64,000 nt of DNA, taken from contig OU862913.1 in assembly GCA_917880885.1 (NCBI GenBank), positions 7,812,001 through 7,876,000 on the forward strand, given 5' to 3'. The notes beneath the pieces were generated by a model, which worked only from the letters and a program-made list of their open reading frames with translations, did no database searches and was not told the origin of the DNA. Both the position numbers and the translations under genes were made by a program. Numbering within the stretch: position 1 is the first letter of the stretch; every line of letters begins with the position of its first letter. Positions 23,112 to 33,814 of this stretch are shown here, piece by piece. Source of the stretch: Limnephilus marmoratus (lineage: Eukaryota; Arthropoda; Insecta; Trichoptera; Limnephilidae).

Positions 23112-23305
23112 ACATAGGTCACCCCAAGTGGTTCTCTTGGGGTGACCTATTGGTTTGGTGACTTGGCAGGGGTGCCCGTGTTCATGGGGGAGATTTTTCT
23201 AGGTCTTGGCGACGGATGTGTTTGCTCACCTAATGGTGTAGCAGGGAGGATCAGGGAGACTGGTTGAGGGAGACCTTTTGACTTTTCCAGCCGCGATAAC
23301 TTTCA
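23112..23305 (+). repeat. Short retroposon family, 5' part only (copy A)
   Basis: Related to the heads of the copies at 36869, 37558 (minus), 45497 and 55540: GGTGACTTGGCAGGGGTG, TTGGCGACGGATGTGTTTGC, GAGACTGGTTGAGGGAGA. Unlike the others it starts with a perfect 15-bp hairpin (arms 23114-23128 and 23136-23150, 7-base loop) made by the CACCCCAAG segment and its inverse. The 3' half of the family consensus is missing. Confidence 0.65.
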
Positions 23306-23796
23306 CGCAGCGAACGTAATTCTTTCATACTCTGGCTAATTTCAATCGGCCCGTTACTTCTGGTATTGACGGTAGAGGGAGACGATGGGGGGAGTCCACG
23401 AGCGCCAATTCAGCAACCATGGCTCGTCGCACCGACGAAAGTTAGTGATAACGTGACATTTTACTTTTGCTAGATTGTCACCAAATTTTTATTAGTCACC
23501 AAAACTTTTATTTTGTTAGTTAATTCAAGTCTTTGTTTTTCATATTTGGATTGTTTTTTTTTAATTTAGTTATAACTAATTCAAATACCAACTTTAAAAA
23601 TGTTACTTGTTGATTGTGATTATTAAATTTTTATTTTTTATATATGAAATAATATAAATAAACACTGTTCATTAATAAAAAAAAATATATGTACATATTT
23701 TATTTAAATAAAACCCTTACACCCCCTGTATTAAGTACCGTAGTCGAAACGACGAACGTTAGTGATAAACGTCGAAAAATAAGGTTAGTGATCTGA
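23306..23796. other. Non-coding DNA
   Basis: GC-richer first 150 bases, then AT-rich sequence. The phrase GTTAGTGAT with ACGAC-containing neighbours recurs near 23441 and 23759. No ORF or known element. Confidence 0.35.
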
Positions 23797-24123
23797 GGGC
23801 CTACTCTCTATCTTCCACAACGTCCGTACGGCAGGTTTAGCTACGTCACAAATGCGTAATAACCCTCCTCCTATCGTGCTAAAAACTTCCTCGCGCCTCG
23901 GTGCCGTACATTCAGTAAATATTTATATGTTGTAATTGTTTAAACCAATACATATATGTATTACGGAGGAATACCTTAAATATAAACTCTATTTTTAGTA
24001 TATTTACAGAGATATTTCAGTAATTATAGACCGTGTTCGCTTAGCTTAGTTGACAGTGCCCGCTAGTGAAGGTTAAACCACAAACATGCTGGTTTGTGAA
24101 ACCGAAAGATAGAGAGTAGGCCC
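23797..24123. mobile_element. Candidate MITE with 18-bp perfect TIRs
   Basis: GGGCCTACTCTCTATCTT (23797-23814) is exactly inverted at 24106-24123. The 327-bp interval has no ORF. Target duplications are not evident (TGA left, CCT right), so the exact ends may be off by a few bases. PIF/Harbinger-like ends start with GGG/GGC, but I do not assign a superfamily. Confidence 0.6.
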
Positions 24124-24360
24124 CCTGGGGTTAAATTGGTAATAATACAGAACGCAAAAAGTGCAAAGAGAAAAAAACAGTTTAGTATCCAATCAAAATT
24201 TCTGAAATATTAATAATATAATACAAACCTGTTAAATTACAAATGAAATACACATTAAAATACAAAACACATTTAAGTTGGCTTTATTAAATACATAAAT
24301 ATACATTTTCAGAAATAAAACTTTAAAAATAAGAATTTAAAGAAAGTTACTAAAATAAAT

Positions 24361-24492
24361 GGTACATTGAAGACAAATGCACATACGCAATACAACGCAT
24401 TACCTAATGACTTAAAACTTCGAGCATCTAACAGAAAAACATTGGCAAAGGCTCTAAAAGGATATTATATCCGCAGCTTTATCAACCAGTGA
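24361..24492 (+). pseudogene. LINE ORF2 C-terminal fragment
   Basis: An open frame containing TQYNALPNDLKLRASNRKT ends with a TGA at 24490-24492. YNxLPxDLK is the hallmark of the last ~40 residues of many LINE ORF2 proteins. It is preceded by AT-rich sequence and directly followed by the R1-clade fragment. Confidence 0.55.
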
Positions 24493-24550
24493 CGAATTTA
24501 GCTGTCTTTCTTTGTATCTCTTGTATATTATTCAAACTGTGTCAAACGTG

Positions 24551-25505
24551 TCACACGTTTATTGGGCTCACAGATGGGAGGAACGCTGAGACGGTGGATG
24601 TGGCCTCTACCCTCAAAACACTTTTGGGTGAGTTAGTTCCTGTAGAGTCAGTAGTTGGGGAAAGTGACCACCATAAACAGATCAGAAATCTGTCACGGCT
24701 GCCACCGAGAGACTTCGCCCAAGAGGATAACTTCATTCGAGTCACTAAAGCGGAAATTGAAGTGATAATTAAGGGTTTGGGTCCTAAGAAGGCACCAGGG
24801 CATGATAGCCTCAATGGCGTAATTGCGAAGCAAGTCTGGGTCCACGCCAAGGAGGAGCTCTTCCAGGTGATGGACACGTGCTTGAGGAGGGGAGTTTTCC
24901 CCTCTGAGTGGAAGCGCGGCGTGCTCCGGATTATACCAAAGGGGAACTGAAAACCACTAACGGACATCAAGGCCTACCGGCCGATTACCCTCCTTCCCGT
25001 TTTAGGCAAGATCCTTGAAAAATTGATTAGGCAGCGACTCCGACAAACCCTATCTCCGGCCAGTGACCTGCAGTTCGGCTTCGTCCCCGGTAGATCCACG
25101 GTGCACGCCCTGTCGTATGCGCTTGAATGGGTGAAGGCTTGCCCAAAGAGGTATGTAGTTGCAATCTTCCTCGACATCACTGGTGCCTTCGATCATGCGT
25201 GGTGGGCAATGATACGTACAAAGGTGAAAAACAGGCAGTGTTCCAACTTATTGTTCAAAGCCATCGATGACTACCTTTCTGATCGTACCATTACGATCAG
25301 TTTCGGTGACTTTTGTATCCAGAGGGAAGCAGACATGGGATGCCCGCAGGGCTCCATCCTTGGACCTGACTTGTGGAACATCTCTTTTGATGACTCCTCC
25401 AGGTTACCCTTGCCTGAAGGATGTATCGCTGTCGACTACGCTGATGATAAGTTGTATCTGGTCGCTGGGTAGAGTAGAAAGGAAGTGGAGAGCAAAGGCA
25501 GTGAA
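24551..25505 (+). pseudogene. R1-clade LINE reverse transcriptase, part 1
   Basis: RT domain of R1 type: SHRLP-like upstream block, KKAPGHDSLNG, RGVFPSEWKRGVLRIIPKGN, AYRPITLLPVLGKILEK, FGFVPGRSTVHAL, FLDITGAFDHAWW, MGCPQGSILGPDLWN, VDYADD (~25432). The GCPQGS box with DLWN is diagnostic of the R1 group. In-frame stops at 24948-24950 (TGA) and 25470-25472 (TAG). The endonuclease is missing (5' truncation). At 25505 the gene is interrupted by an antisense LINE and continues at 28467 in the same frame. Confidence 0.9.
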
Positions 25506-28459
25506 ATCAAAATCAAAATCAAAATCAAAAAATATTTATTGTAAAATAAAAATTACAAAAGGTGTAGCTTATGGGTAGACCCCATTTCTTCCAGCTAACC
25601 ACATTTATTTAATTACAATGTTTATATTATTATTTGTTTTATTACAATTACAGTGTTTATACAGATAAAATAACAATATACCAATGAAAAAAAAATACAA
25701 ATATATATACCAATAAAAATAGGCGTTTCATTTACGTGAGGTATTCACTCAACGTGTAGTGACATTTATTAACAAGGAAAGTGTTTAGTGACGATTTGAA
25801 TTTGTGTGTATCTTGTATTTGTTTAATGTTATGTGGAAGGTTGTTATATACTTTAATGGCCATGTAGTATGGTCCTTTTTGGAATATTGTTTTGTTTGCT
25901 TTTGGTATTAATAAGTTTTCTGTGAGCCTTGTGCCGTATTTATGTGTTGAGTTTTTTAGTGGGAACTTGTCTGTAGATGATCGCACTAACATGCATAACT
26001 CCATTATATATATGTCTGTAACTGTCAGAATTTTCAGATTTTTAAACATAGGTCTACATGAATCTAAACGACCAGAGTTTGTAATTTTTCTTATGCATCT
26101 CTTTTGTATGATGAAGACATCTTTGGCGTTTACCGAGTTTCCCCAAAAAATAATACCGTATTTTATTATTGAGTATACATAACCATAGTATGCGGCTATT
26201 ACTGATTCGGTGTTCAATATTTTTCTCAAGGTACCCAGAACATAAGAAAAACTACTGATTTTTGCTACAATTTTTGAGACATGTTCTTTCCAGTTTATGT
26301 TTATATCTAATTCTATTCCCAGTAGTGAACAGGTTTGGGAAGGTTCAATAATATTATTATTAATGTTTACATTTATATTTATAGGTGTAGCTTGCACTGG
26401 ACAAAATTTTAAAATTTGGGTTTTGTTTGTGTTGAGTGATAGATGTTGCGATAACAGCCAGTTTGCTATTAATTGGCAAGTCTCGTTAACTTGTTTGTTA
26501 AATTCGTCAACGTCTCCATTACATTCAAACAACAAAGCGGTGTCATCAGCGAACATTGAACATTCTGTGCCAGCAATTATTGGAAGTTCGTTTATATAGA
26601 TAAGGAAGAGGAGAGGCCCAAGAATGCTTCCTTGTGGCACACCCTTGTTTATTTTTCTCCATTTGGATTCTACCATGTACTGGACCATTTTTTCATCGAT
26701 ATTTGAAATTTGAACTTTCTGCTGACGATTTTTTAAGTACGATTCAAACCATTTTAATGCTAATCCTCTAATACCTACATGTTCAAGTTTAATTAGAAGA
26801 AGCTCATGATCAACATTGTCGAATGCTTTTGAGAGGTCGAGAAAGATACCTACGGTTTTTTTACTAACATTAATATTTTCTAGAATTTTGTTCAAAAAAT
26901 TGAATACTGCCTGTGTTGTTGAACGGCCTTTACGGAATCCAAATTGTTGTGGACATATTATCTCAAAGTTTTCGAGAAAGTTATAAATGCGATTGTACAT
27001 GGCTCTTTCAAATATTTTTGAAAAGTTTGGTAATAAGGATATCGGTCTGTAGTTTGAGATTTCCTGTTTAGGACCCTTCTTATACAAAGGTACAATAATA
27101 GATTGTTTTAATTGTTCTGGGAAGGTTCCTGATTCGAAAGTTTTGTTAATTAATATTTCCAACGGGTAACTTAACGCTTCTGCACATGATTTTATAATTT
27201 TTATAGGGATTTTGTCAGTGCCGACACTGCTTTAATTTTTCAGTTTTACGATGATTTTAATAATTTCCTCCCTGTTTACAGGCGTTATGAAGAATGATCG
27301 CGACTGTTTGTTTTCGACTGTTTTGGCAGATTGTGGATGTAGAGATGTATTTTGTGATGGTGGCGGTGGTGCAAAGAAAATGTTAAATTCATTTGCAATG
27401 TTTTTTGGTTCTGATACCAGGTTATCATTTATTTTAAGACAGATTTTTGGTTTACTTTTAGAATTAGAATTATTTGAGTTCTCTTTTATTATGTTCCACG
27501 ATGTTTTGGTTTTATTTTGCGCGTTTTGAATTCGTTTACTATTATAATTCCGTTTAGCTACCTGTTTTACTTTACTAAGAATTTTTTTGTAATGTTTGTA
27601 ATTGTTTATGATAGTGAGGTCATTTGTGTTTTTTTGTTTCATGTACAGATGTCTTTTTTGTCTAATAGATATCTTAATACCAGTCGTTACCCAGTTTATT
27701 TTGCGTTTTTGGGGATATTTATACAGTTTAAAGGGGAAACAAAGCTTCATACCATTATTTATTTCATTAATGAAGTATTCGTAGCTGTCATTAATGGATT
27801 CAAAGGATTTCAGTGGTTCCCAACATATACATGATAAGTAATTGTTAAAAATGTTAGTGTTTTCTGTGTTAAATAATTGTTTTTTTGTATACCACGTTTG
27901 GTTTATATTATATTCTGTTTTTACGTGCATTAACTGTGCAATGTGATCTGATACAGCTAATTCTGTGACTTCCCATGTGTAAGAGCTTTTAGGTATATTT
28001 GTACCTATATGATCAATTATACTTTTTTTATTTCCTTGTATACGAGTAGGTTTATCAATAATCAAGCGTATGTTGTGAGATTTTAGTGTGTTTTTGAGTG
28101 AATCTGCGTTTTTGTTCTTGTAGCTTGTATCAATATTTAAGTCACCGCAGAGTATTATTTGTTTTTTGTTGTTTTTGCAAATTTTGTTTAGTAAAAGTTC
28201 AAGTTGTTCAAAAAAAATATTAATATCAGAGTCATTATAGTAAACTGTACAAATTATCATTTTAAGTTTTGGAATTTCAATACCAACACATTCAAATACA
28301 AATTCTTTTGTTATTTGTTTAACAAATTCTAATTCTTTAAATATAATGTTTTCGTTTAAGTAAATGGAGACACCTCCATGAATATGACTCTCTCGACAAA
28401 AAATTGAACCTAGTTTATAACCATTAAAATTAATAGATGTCGTTTCGTCCTTTTGTAAC
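25506..28459 (-). mobile_element. Antisense LINE inserted into the R1 element, 7-bp target duplication
   Basis: CAGTGAA flanks both sides (25499-25505 and 28460-28466). Removing the insert and one copy of the repeat re-joins the R1 reading frame at ESKGSE/GLQMFLDW. The 3' end (left side) carries a (TTTTGA)n tail on the minus strand. The 5' end (right side) is truncated inside the endonuclease domain, the usual result of target-primed reverse transcription. Confidence 0.93.
25732..28459 (-). pseudogene. LINE ORF2 (endonuclease C-terminal part and RT) with one stop
   Basis: The frame is open from the 5' truncation point (about 28457) through ESHIHGGVSIYLNEN, IICTVYYNDSD, LCGDLNIDTSYKN and TELAVSDHIAQLM (endonuclease), then RT: KIPIKIIKSCAEAL, NYRPISLLPNFSKIFERA, FGFRKGRSTTQAV, IFLDLSKAFDNVDHELL, KGVPQGSILGPLLF, MFADDTALL (about 26535), and a C-terminal domain ending LNTFLVNKCHYTLSEYLT. 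The only interruption I see is an in-frame TAA at 27232-27234, just before KSS/SSVGTDKIP, so the copy is young. Jockey/CR1 group by motif; not assigned further. Confidence 0.9.
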
Positions 28460-28466
28460 CAGTGAA

Positions 28467-29489
28467 GGTTTGCAGATGTTCCTGGACTGGAGTGTAAGAA
28501 ACAAGATGACCTTCGCTCCCCATAAAACCAAGGGCCTCCTGATGAAGGGCCGTCTCAGTAGAGAAAGAAATCCTACCATCAGAATGGGAGATTCTAACAT
28601 CCGGTTTTTTGAAACAGTGAAATACTTAGGCATCACACTAGATCGATCGTCCTCTTTTCTGGCTCACGTCAAAGAAGTATCCAGCAAGGCTCAGGCTCTC
28701 TTCTTGAAGCTGAGGAGACTCTCCACAGCTGAGTGGGGATTGCGTAATCCGGTTCTGCGAACGCTATATAGGTGCGTATAAGTGGCGCAAGTCTCGTATG
28801 CCGCCTCTGTGTGGGAACACCGCCTGGACAACTCGCTCATTCTCTTAGCTCTCAAGCGAGGCCAACGAACCCCCTTGCTGGCACTCTCCGGTGCGTATAG
28901 AACCGTGGCTTCGGACGCTTTACCCGTTTTGGCTGGCATTTTGCCAATCGATCTGGAAATCCGGGAAGTGCTTACAAAGCAGAAGTTAACCAGAGGAACT
29001 CCGGCCACTCACCTAGGCGTTGTTCTGACACCGGGCGGGCCGGGGACTCTCCCTGGGCTGCTTCGTGAAATGAGGGATCTGTCGCTTCATGAGTGGCAGG
29101 TCCGTTGGGATAGATCGAATTTGGGAAGATGGACCTTCTCCTTCTTCCCATCAGTTAAAATCAGAATGGAAGGGGCTTATCTCAGACTGGATCATCACAT
29201 TACCCAGCTTCTGTCCGGGCATGGGGAATTCAGGGGGAGACTTCACACCCTCTCCCTGTCCCCCCACCCCAACTGCGCATGCGGATCCACCAACCAGTCA
29301 GCCGAGCAAATTCTGTGGCACTGCGAGATCTTGACGGATGCCAGAGAGGAAATGCTCGATGGTTTGGACGTACCTATCAGACCAGTGTGGAACACTGATC
29401 TGGTATCGAACAAGACGAACTTCGAGTGCCTGAGGAAGTTTACAAGGATCTGGGTTGAGAGATGGCCCGAGCTTAGAGTCGCTGATTAA
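28467..29489 (+). pseudogene. R1-clade LINE, part 2 (C-terminal domain)
   Basis: Continues part 1 in frame: GLQMFLDWSVRNKMTFAPHK, FFETVKYLGITLDRSSSFLA, WEHRLDNSLI, QRTPLLALSGAYRTVASDAL, EWQVRWDRSNLGRW, then the R1-type C-terminal zinc finger (CACGSTNQSAEQILWHCE: CX1C...HX1C pattern), ending ERWPELRVAD. An additional in-frame TAA lies at 28779-28781. The CCHC after an RNase H-like region is typical of R1 clade ORF2. Confidence 0.9.
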
Positions 29490-31350
29490 TAGATTTTGAC
29501 ACCAGGTGTACTTGTTCCTGACTTACCACGGACTTTCTTTGCTTCTTCTCTACGACCAATATTGCCCAGGATGTACAGTATTTATATTTTCTATCATGTT
29601 TATTTGTTTTTCATGCCCTGCGTCATTGAACGCTCATGTTTTGATTCCAGGTACTTGGTTTAATGCCTTACACTTTTATGTTATTTTGTAACATACACTT
29701 TAGTTATGATTACTCTTTTAGTTTTTTAGTTATGATTACCGTTATGATTTAGTTATGATTAGTTTTTTTTAGTTATGATTACCGCGTAGAACTGAACTCA
29801 CTTGTTTGTTCTGTGCCGTCCTTCTCCCCATGTAAGGGGTTGGACCCTGGACCGAGTCCCCGCCTACTGACCATTGCCGGTCTTATGGAACTGGTGGAAT
29901 TGCACCTGTCTGCCGCGCCACCCCCCGTGACATGAAGAGGCTGGGGAGAAGGCTGAACGGCATCCGAAAGCTGTCCGTCCAGCCTCCGGCGACCCGACGC
30001 TTTTCTCCCTAGGGTCTTCTTCTATGATTTCCAGTTACTTTCGTCTAGGCACCACCGGCTAGCTGGCTTAAGGACGACGCCGCCGGCTATCGGGAGGCCG
30101 GACAATTAGCCTTCTTCATTCTTTCGGGTACTGCCGATAGTCAGGTTGCGGTGACACCAGTTCTACTTTGTATATATATACATTATTTTTCTTTTGTTTC
30201 TTTTTTCTTTTATGTACAGTGCCCGGTGCTGCCCGCCGGATTGTGTGTGGTCTTTCGCTGTCATGAGCTGATTACTCATGACGGCTGCTGTCATTTTGTA
30301 TTACTTTATTTTTTTGTTGATGTTACTAACAACTTGTTTGACTGTCCATGAGGCTCACTGCTTTTGCATTGACACCTATGTGTAGGTGCCAGGTGTATCT
30401 GCTCCTGAATCCACGGACATTCTCTTTACTTTATTACATCTACTGCTAGAATTTTATGTTTTATGCTTTATATCTGCATTTTTTTTTGTTATATCATCTC
30501 TATCCTAGGTACCTTTATCTTATTCTATTATATACATTTTGTTCCTATTTCTTTTATTTTTGTGTGACTTATCTATTTTTTTTTTTGCTTATTTTATTTC
30601 TTTTCACATGGTTTTCTTTAAGATTTAACAAAGCTATGCTAGATGATGTTTTATCGAGATACCTACCTCTGTTTATTATTCTCATAATTTTTCATCATTT
30701 TTGTGTAATTTTCTTTTTTTTTCCAGCTTCATATTCAAAGAAACACTATTGATTTAACTCACATACTCGACTTTGTTTTTTTTTTATTTTGTTTTGGTTT
30801 CTTTGTTCTCTTTTTCTTTTTAGTCTCAATGCTAATTTGCTTCGCTCAGAAGGCTGAACTGAACTGCATTTATTTATTTATTTTGTTATGTTTCTTTTTC
30901 CCCTTCTAGGGGTGCGCTAGACCTCGTCCTTGCATCAACAGGAGTCGTTGGACGATGGCACGGTGCCCTCTAAAATTAATTGCGCCACCCCCAGCAACAT
31001 GTGCAGGCCTTGGGTTTGGGGGGGCGACCTCGGCTCTCCTTCGCCTTGCCTCCGGCTACTCGACGCTGAATTCCTTAGGGTCGTCGGGTATTTCCCCCCA
31101 ATCTCCCATTTACTTTTCTTTGAGGCATCACCGAGGAACCGGCTAAGGGGCGCGGAAGCTGAGTGTGGTTCACGACTAGACCTAACGTCATGCGCATTCT
31201 TGCTGGGACTGCCAATCGATTGGAGAGGACTCCCAACCGTTTGCCATGCCCTTATTACTTATCTACTGTGTCTTCCTCCCAAACAGGTGCTTGTAGGATA
31301 CGCTGGATACAATCACCCAGCGCTTGCCACCTGCTACACCAGTTTTTAAC
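29490..31350 (+). other. R1-type 3' UTR present twice, T-rich
   Basis: The region after the R1 stop holds two diverged copies of one long 3' UTR: the block opening ACACCAGGTGTACTTGTTCC (29498) recurs as CCAGGTGTATCTGCTCC (30388), and GC-rich blocks at about 29815-30160 and 30895-31345 share CCTCCGGC, CTCGACGCTG/CCCGACGCTT and GCACCACCG/GCATCACCG. A minisatellite built on TTTTAGTTATGATTAC occupies 29700-29785. Either a second truncated R1 copy follows the first, or the UTR was tandemly duplicated. Short ORFs here are not convincing. Confidence 0.55.
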
Positions 31351-31424
31351 GATCAAAATAAACTTTTTTGGGTTTTATTCCACTATTTTTACGGAGCAAA
31401 ATTAAACTTGACGTCTGGCACTAA

Positions 31425-33507
31425 CTATTGTTGTAGTCGTGTATAATTGCAATCGGAACAAGAAAAAGGTTTTCTCCAAAGTGAGTCAGTATGTATTTTT
31501 GCAAATCTCCCTTCGGAGAACATGAATAGTTGCACTTGGAATATGTAAAAGCTTTTTCTCCACTGTGAGTCAGCATGTGGATCTTCAGACTGCCCCTTTG
31601 AGAATATAAATAGTTGCACCCGGAATAAGAAAAAGGTTTTTCTCCATTGTGAGTCAGCGTGTGGATCGTCAGAATGCCCTTTTGAGGGAACGAATAGTTG
31701 CACTCGAAGAAGAAAAAGGTTTTTCTTCACTATGAGTCAGTTTATGGATCGTCAGACTGCCCTTTCGAGAGCATGAATAGTTGCATTCGGAACAAGAAAA
31801 AGGTTTTTCTCTACTATGAGTCATCTTGTGGATCGTCAGGTTGCTTTTTGTAGAACATGAATAGTTGCATTCGGAACAAGAAAATGGTTTTTCTCCACTG
31901 TGAGTCAGCTTGTGGATCGTCAGACTGCTCTTTAGAGAACACGAATAGTTGCACTCGGAATAAGAAAAAGGTTTTTCTCCACTGTGAGTCAGCTTGTGGG
32001 TCGTCAGATTGCTTTTTGTAGAACTTGAACAGTTGCATTCGGAACAAGAAAAAGGTTTTTCTCCACTGTGAGTCAGCTTGTGGGTCGTCAGATTGCTTTT
32101 TGTAGTACTGGAATAGTTGCATTCGGAACAAGAAAAATGTTTTTCTCCACTGTGAATCAGATTGTGTTTCTTCAAATCGCCCTTCTGAGAGAATGAATAG
32201 TTGCATTCGGAACAAGAAAAAGGTTTTTCTCCACTGTGAGTCAGCTTGTGGACCGTCAGACTGCCCTTCCGTGAACACGAATAGTTGCACTCGGAACAAG
32301 AAAAAGGTTTTTCTCCACTGTGAATCAGATTGTGTTTCTTCAAATCGCCCTTCTGAGAGCATGAATACTTGCATTCGGAGCAAGAAAAAGGTTTTTCTCT
32401 ACTGTGAGTCAGCTTGTGGATCGTCAGACTGCTCTTTTGAGAACACGAATAGTTGCATTCAGAACAAGAAAAAGGTTTTTCTCCACTGTGAGTACGCATG
32501 TGGATCGTTAGATTGCCCTTCCGTGAACACGAATAGTTGCACTCGGAACAAGAAAAAGGTTTTTCTCCACTGTGAGTCAGCTTGTGGGTCGTCAGATTGC
32601 TTTTTGTAGTACTTGAATAGTTGCATTCGGAACAAGAAAAAGGTTTTTCTCCACTGTGAGTCAGATTGTGTTTCTTGAAATCGCTCTTCTGAAAGCATGA
32701 ATAGTTGCATTCGGAACAAGAAAAAGGTTTTTCTCCACTGTGAGTCAGCTTGTGGATCGTCAGATTGCCCTTCCGTGAACACGAATAGTTGCACTCGGAA
32801 CAAGAAAAAGGTTTTTCTCCACTGTGAATCAGATTGTGTTTCTTCAAATCGCTCTTATGAGAACACGAAAAGTTGCATTCGGAACAAGAAAAAGGTTTTT
32901 CTCCACTGTGTGTACGCATGTGGATCGTCAGATTGCCCTTCCGTGAACACGAATAGTTGCACTCGGAACAAGAAAAAGGTTTTTCTCCACTGTGAGTACG
33001 CATGTGGATCGTCAGATTGCCCTTTTGAGTACACGAATAGTTGCACTCAGAACAAGAAAAAGGTTTTTCTCCACTGTGAGTCAGCTTGTGGATCGTCAGA
33101 TGGCTTTTTTTAGAACATGAATAGTTGCACTCGGAACAAGAAAAGGGTTTTTCTCCAATGTGAATCATAATGTGTCTCTTCAAATCGCCATTCCGAGAAC
33201 ATGAATTGTTGCACTCGGAACAAGAAAAAGGTTTTTCTCCACTGTGAGTCCGCTTGTGGATCGTCAGACTGCCCTTTCGAGAGCATGAATAGTTGCACTC
33301 GGAACAAGAAAATGGTTTTTTTTCCGCTGTGAACCAGCATGTTTTTCCTCAAATATTCCTTTTGAGAACTTGAACAGTTGCACTTGGAACATGAAAAAAG
33401 TTCAACTCCAGTATGGCTGCGAAGGTGACTTACAAAATTATTCTTATGAGAGCAGGAGTAGTGACGAGGATAAGATACTCGTTTATCCACAGGATGCGTC
33501 TTCATAT
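31425..33507 (-). pseudogene. ZNF gene 1, last exon: C2H2 zinc-finger array with frameshifts
   Basis: A last exon, acceptor CGACAG at about 33508-33513, continues exon 2 in phase 1. It starts with a degenerate finger lacking its cysteines (YPRHYSCSHKNNFVSHLRSH), then CSKCNCSSSQKEYLRK. The frame breaks in an 8-T run (plus strand 33316-33323). It then contains at least 17 consecutive fingers in one frame (31669-33183), nearly all CSECNYSCSxKxxLxxHxxTHSGEKPF; one has Tyr for the first Cys. A base lost near 31706, and another near 31455, shift the final four fingers. Units are 84 bp and extremely similar at DNA level, implying recent duplication or gene conversion. The polyadenylation signal is at about 31374-31379. 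Likely a DNA-binding regulator or its pseudogene; a homopolymer assembly error cannot be excluded for the first break. Confidence 0.85.
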
Positions 33508-33626
33508 CTGTCGACAGATTTGAAAAAGGATATAGCTAAAAAGATACATTAAGACTTATAACCTAAGTGAAAAAATGGATACCATTATGTTAGAATGTTA
33601 AATCTTCCAATGAAAATCGGTTATAC

Positions 33627-33779
33627 CTGCTGTCTGGTTCATTGTTTCAACGCGTTCTAAGCATTCTTTTTTAACATCCGACAGGTTTACGTCAATTTCC
33701 ATATAAGAAAAACTGACTTCATCTTCTTCTCGGGATACCAGATCCGTCTTGATGGCAACTTTCTCCACATTAGTGCTGT
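33627..33779 (-). CDS. ZNF gene 1, exon 2 (acidic linker)
   Basis: A 153-bp internal exon between a TTTTGCAG acceptor and a GTATAA donor. It encodes VEKVAIKTDLVSREEDEV, then YMEIDVNLSDVKKECLERVE and MNQTAG. Both ends are phase 1. It is homologous to the exons at 49857-50012 and 51869-52021 (IKTEPGPREK type). The IKxEP motif recalls sumoylation-type VKxE sites seen in many insect ZNF leaders. No known structural domain. The intron to the array exon is short (119 bp). Confidence 0.75.
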
Positions 33780-33814
33780 CTGCAAAATCAAAACGACAAT
33801 ACGTACAATGATCA

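Noticed and set aside
30456..30752. Hydrophobic Phe/Leu-rich ORF resembling a membrane protein
   Set aside because: It lies in a T-rich retrotransposon 3' UTR; the composition alone gives Phe/Leu codons. No start context or homology.
31814..33046. Minus-strand frames with QLFxxSEGxxDDPQADSQWRKTFFLFRV repeats
   Set aside because: They are the same finger array read one base off; no independent protein.
32193..33113. Long plus-strand frames of repeated NSCIRNKKKVFLHCES type opposite the zinc-finger array
   Set aside because: They are antisense shadows of the 84-bp finger units; the repeat makes all frames look open. The Cys-rich appearance is an artefact.
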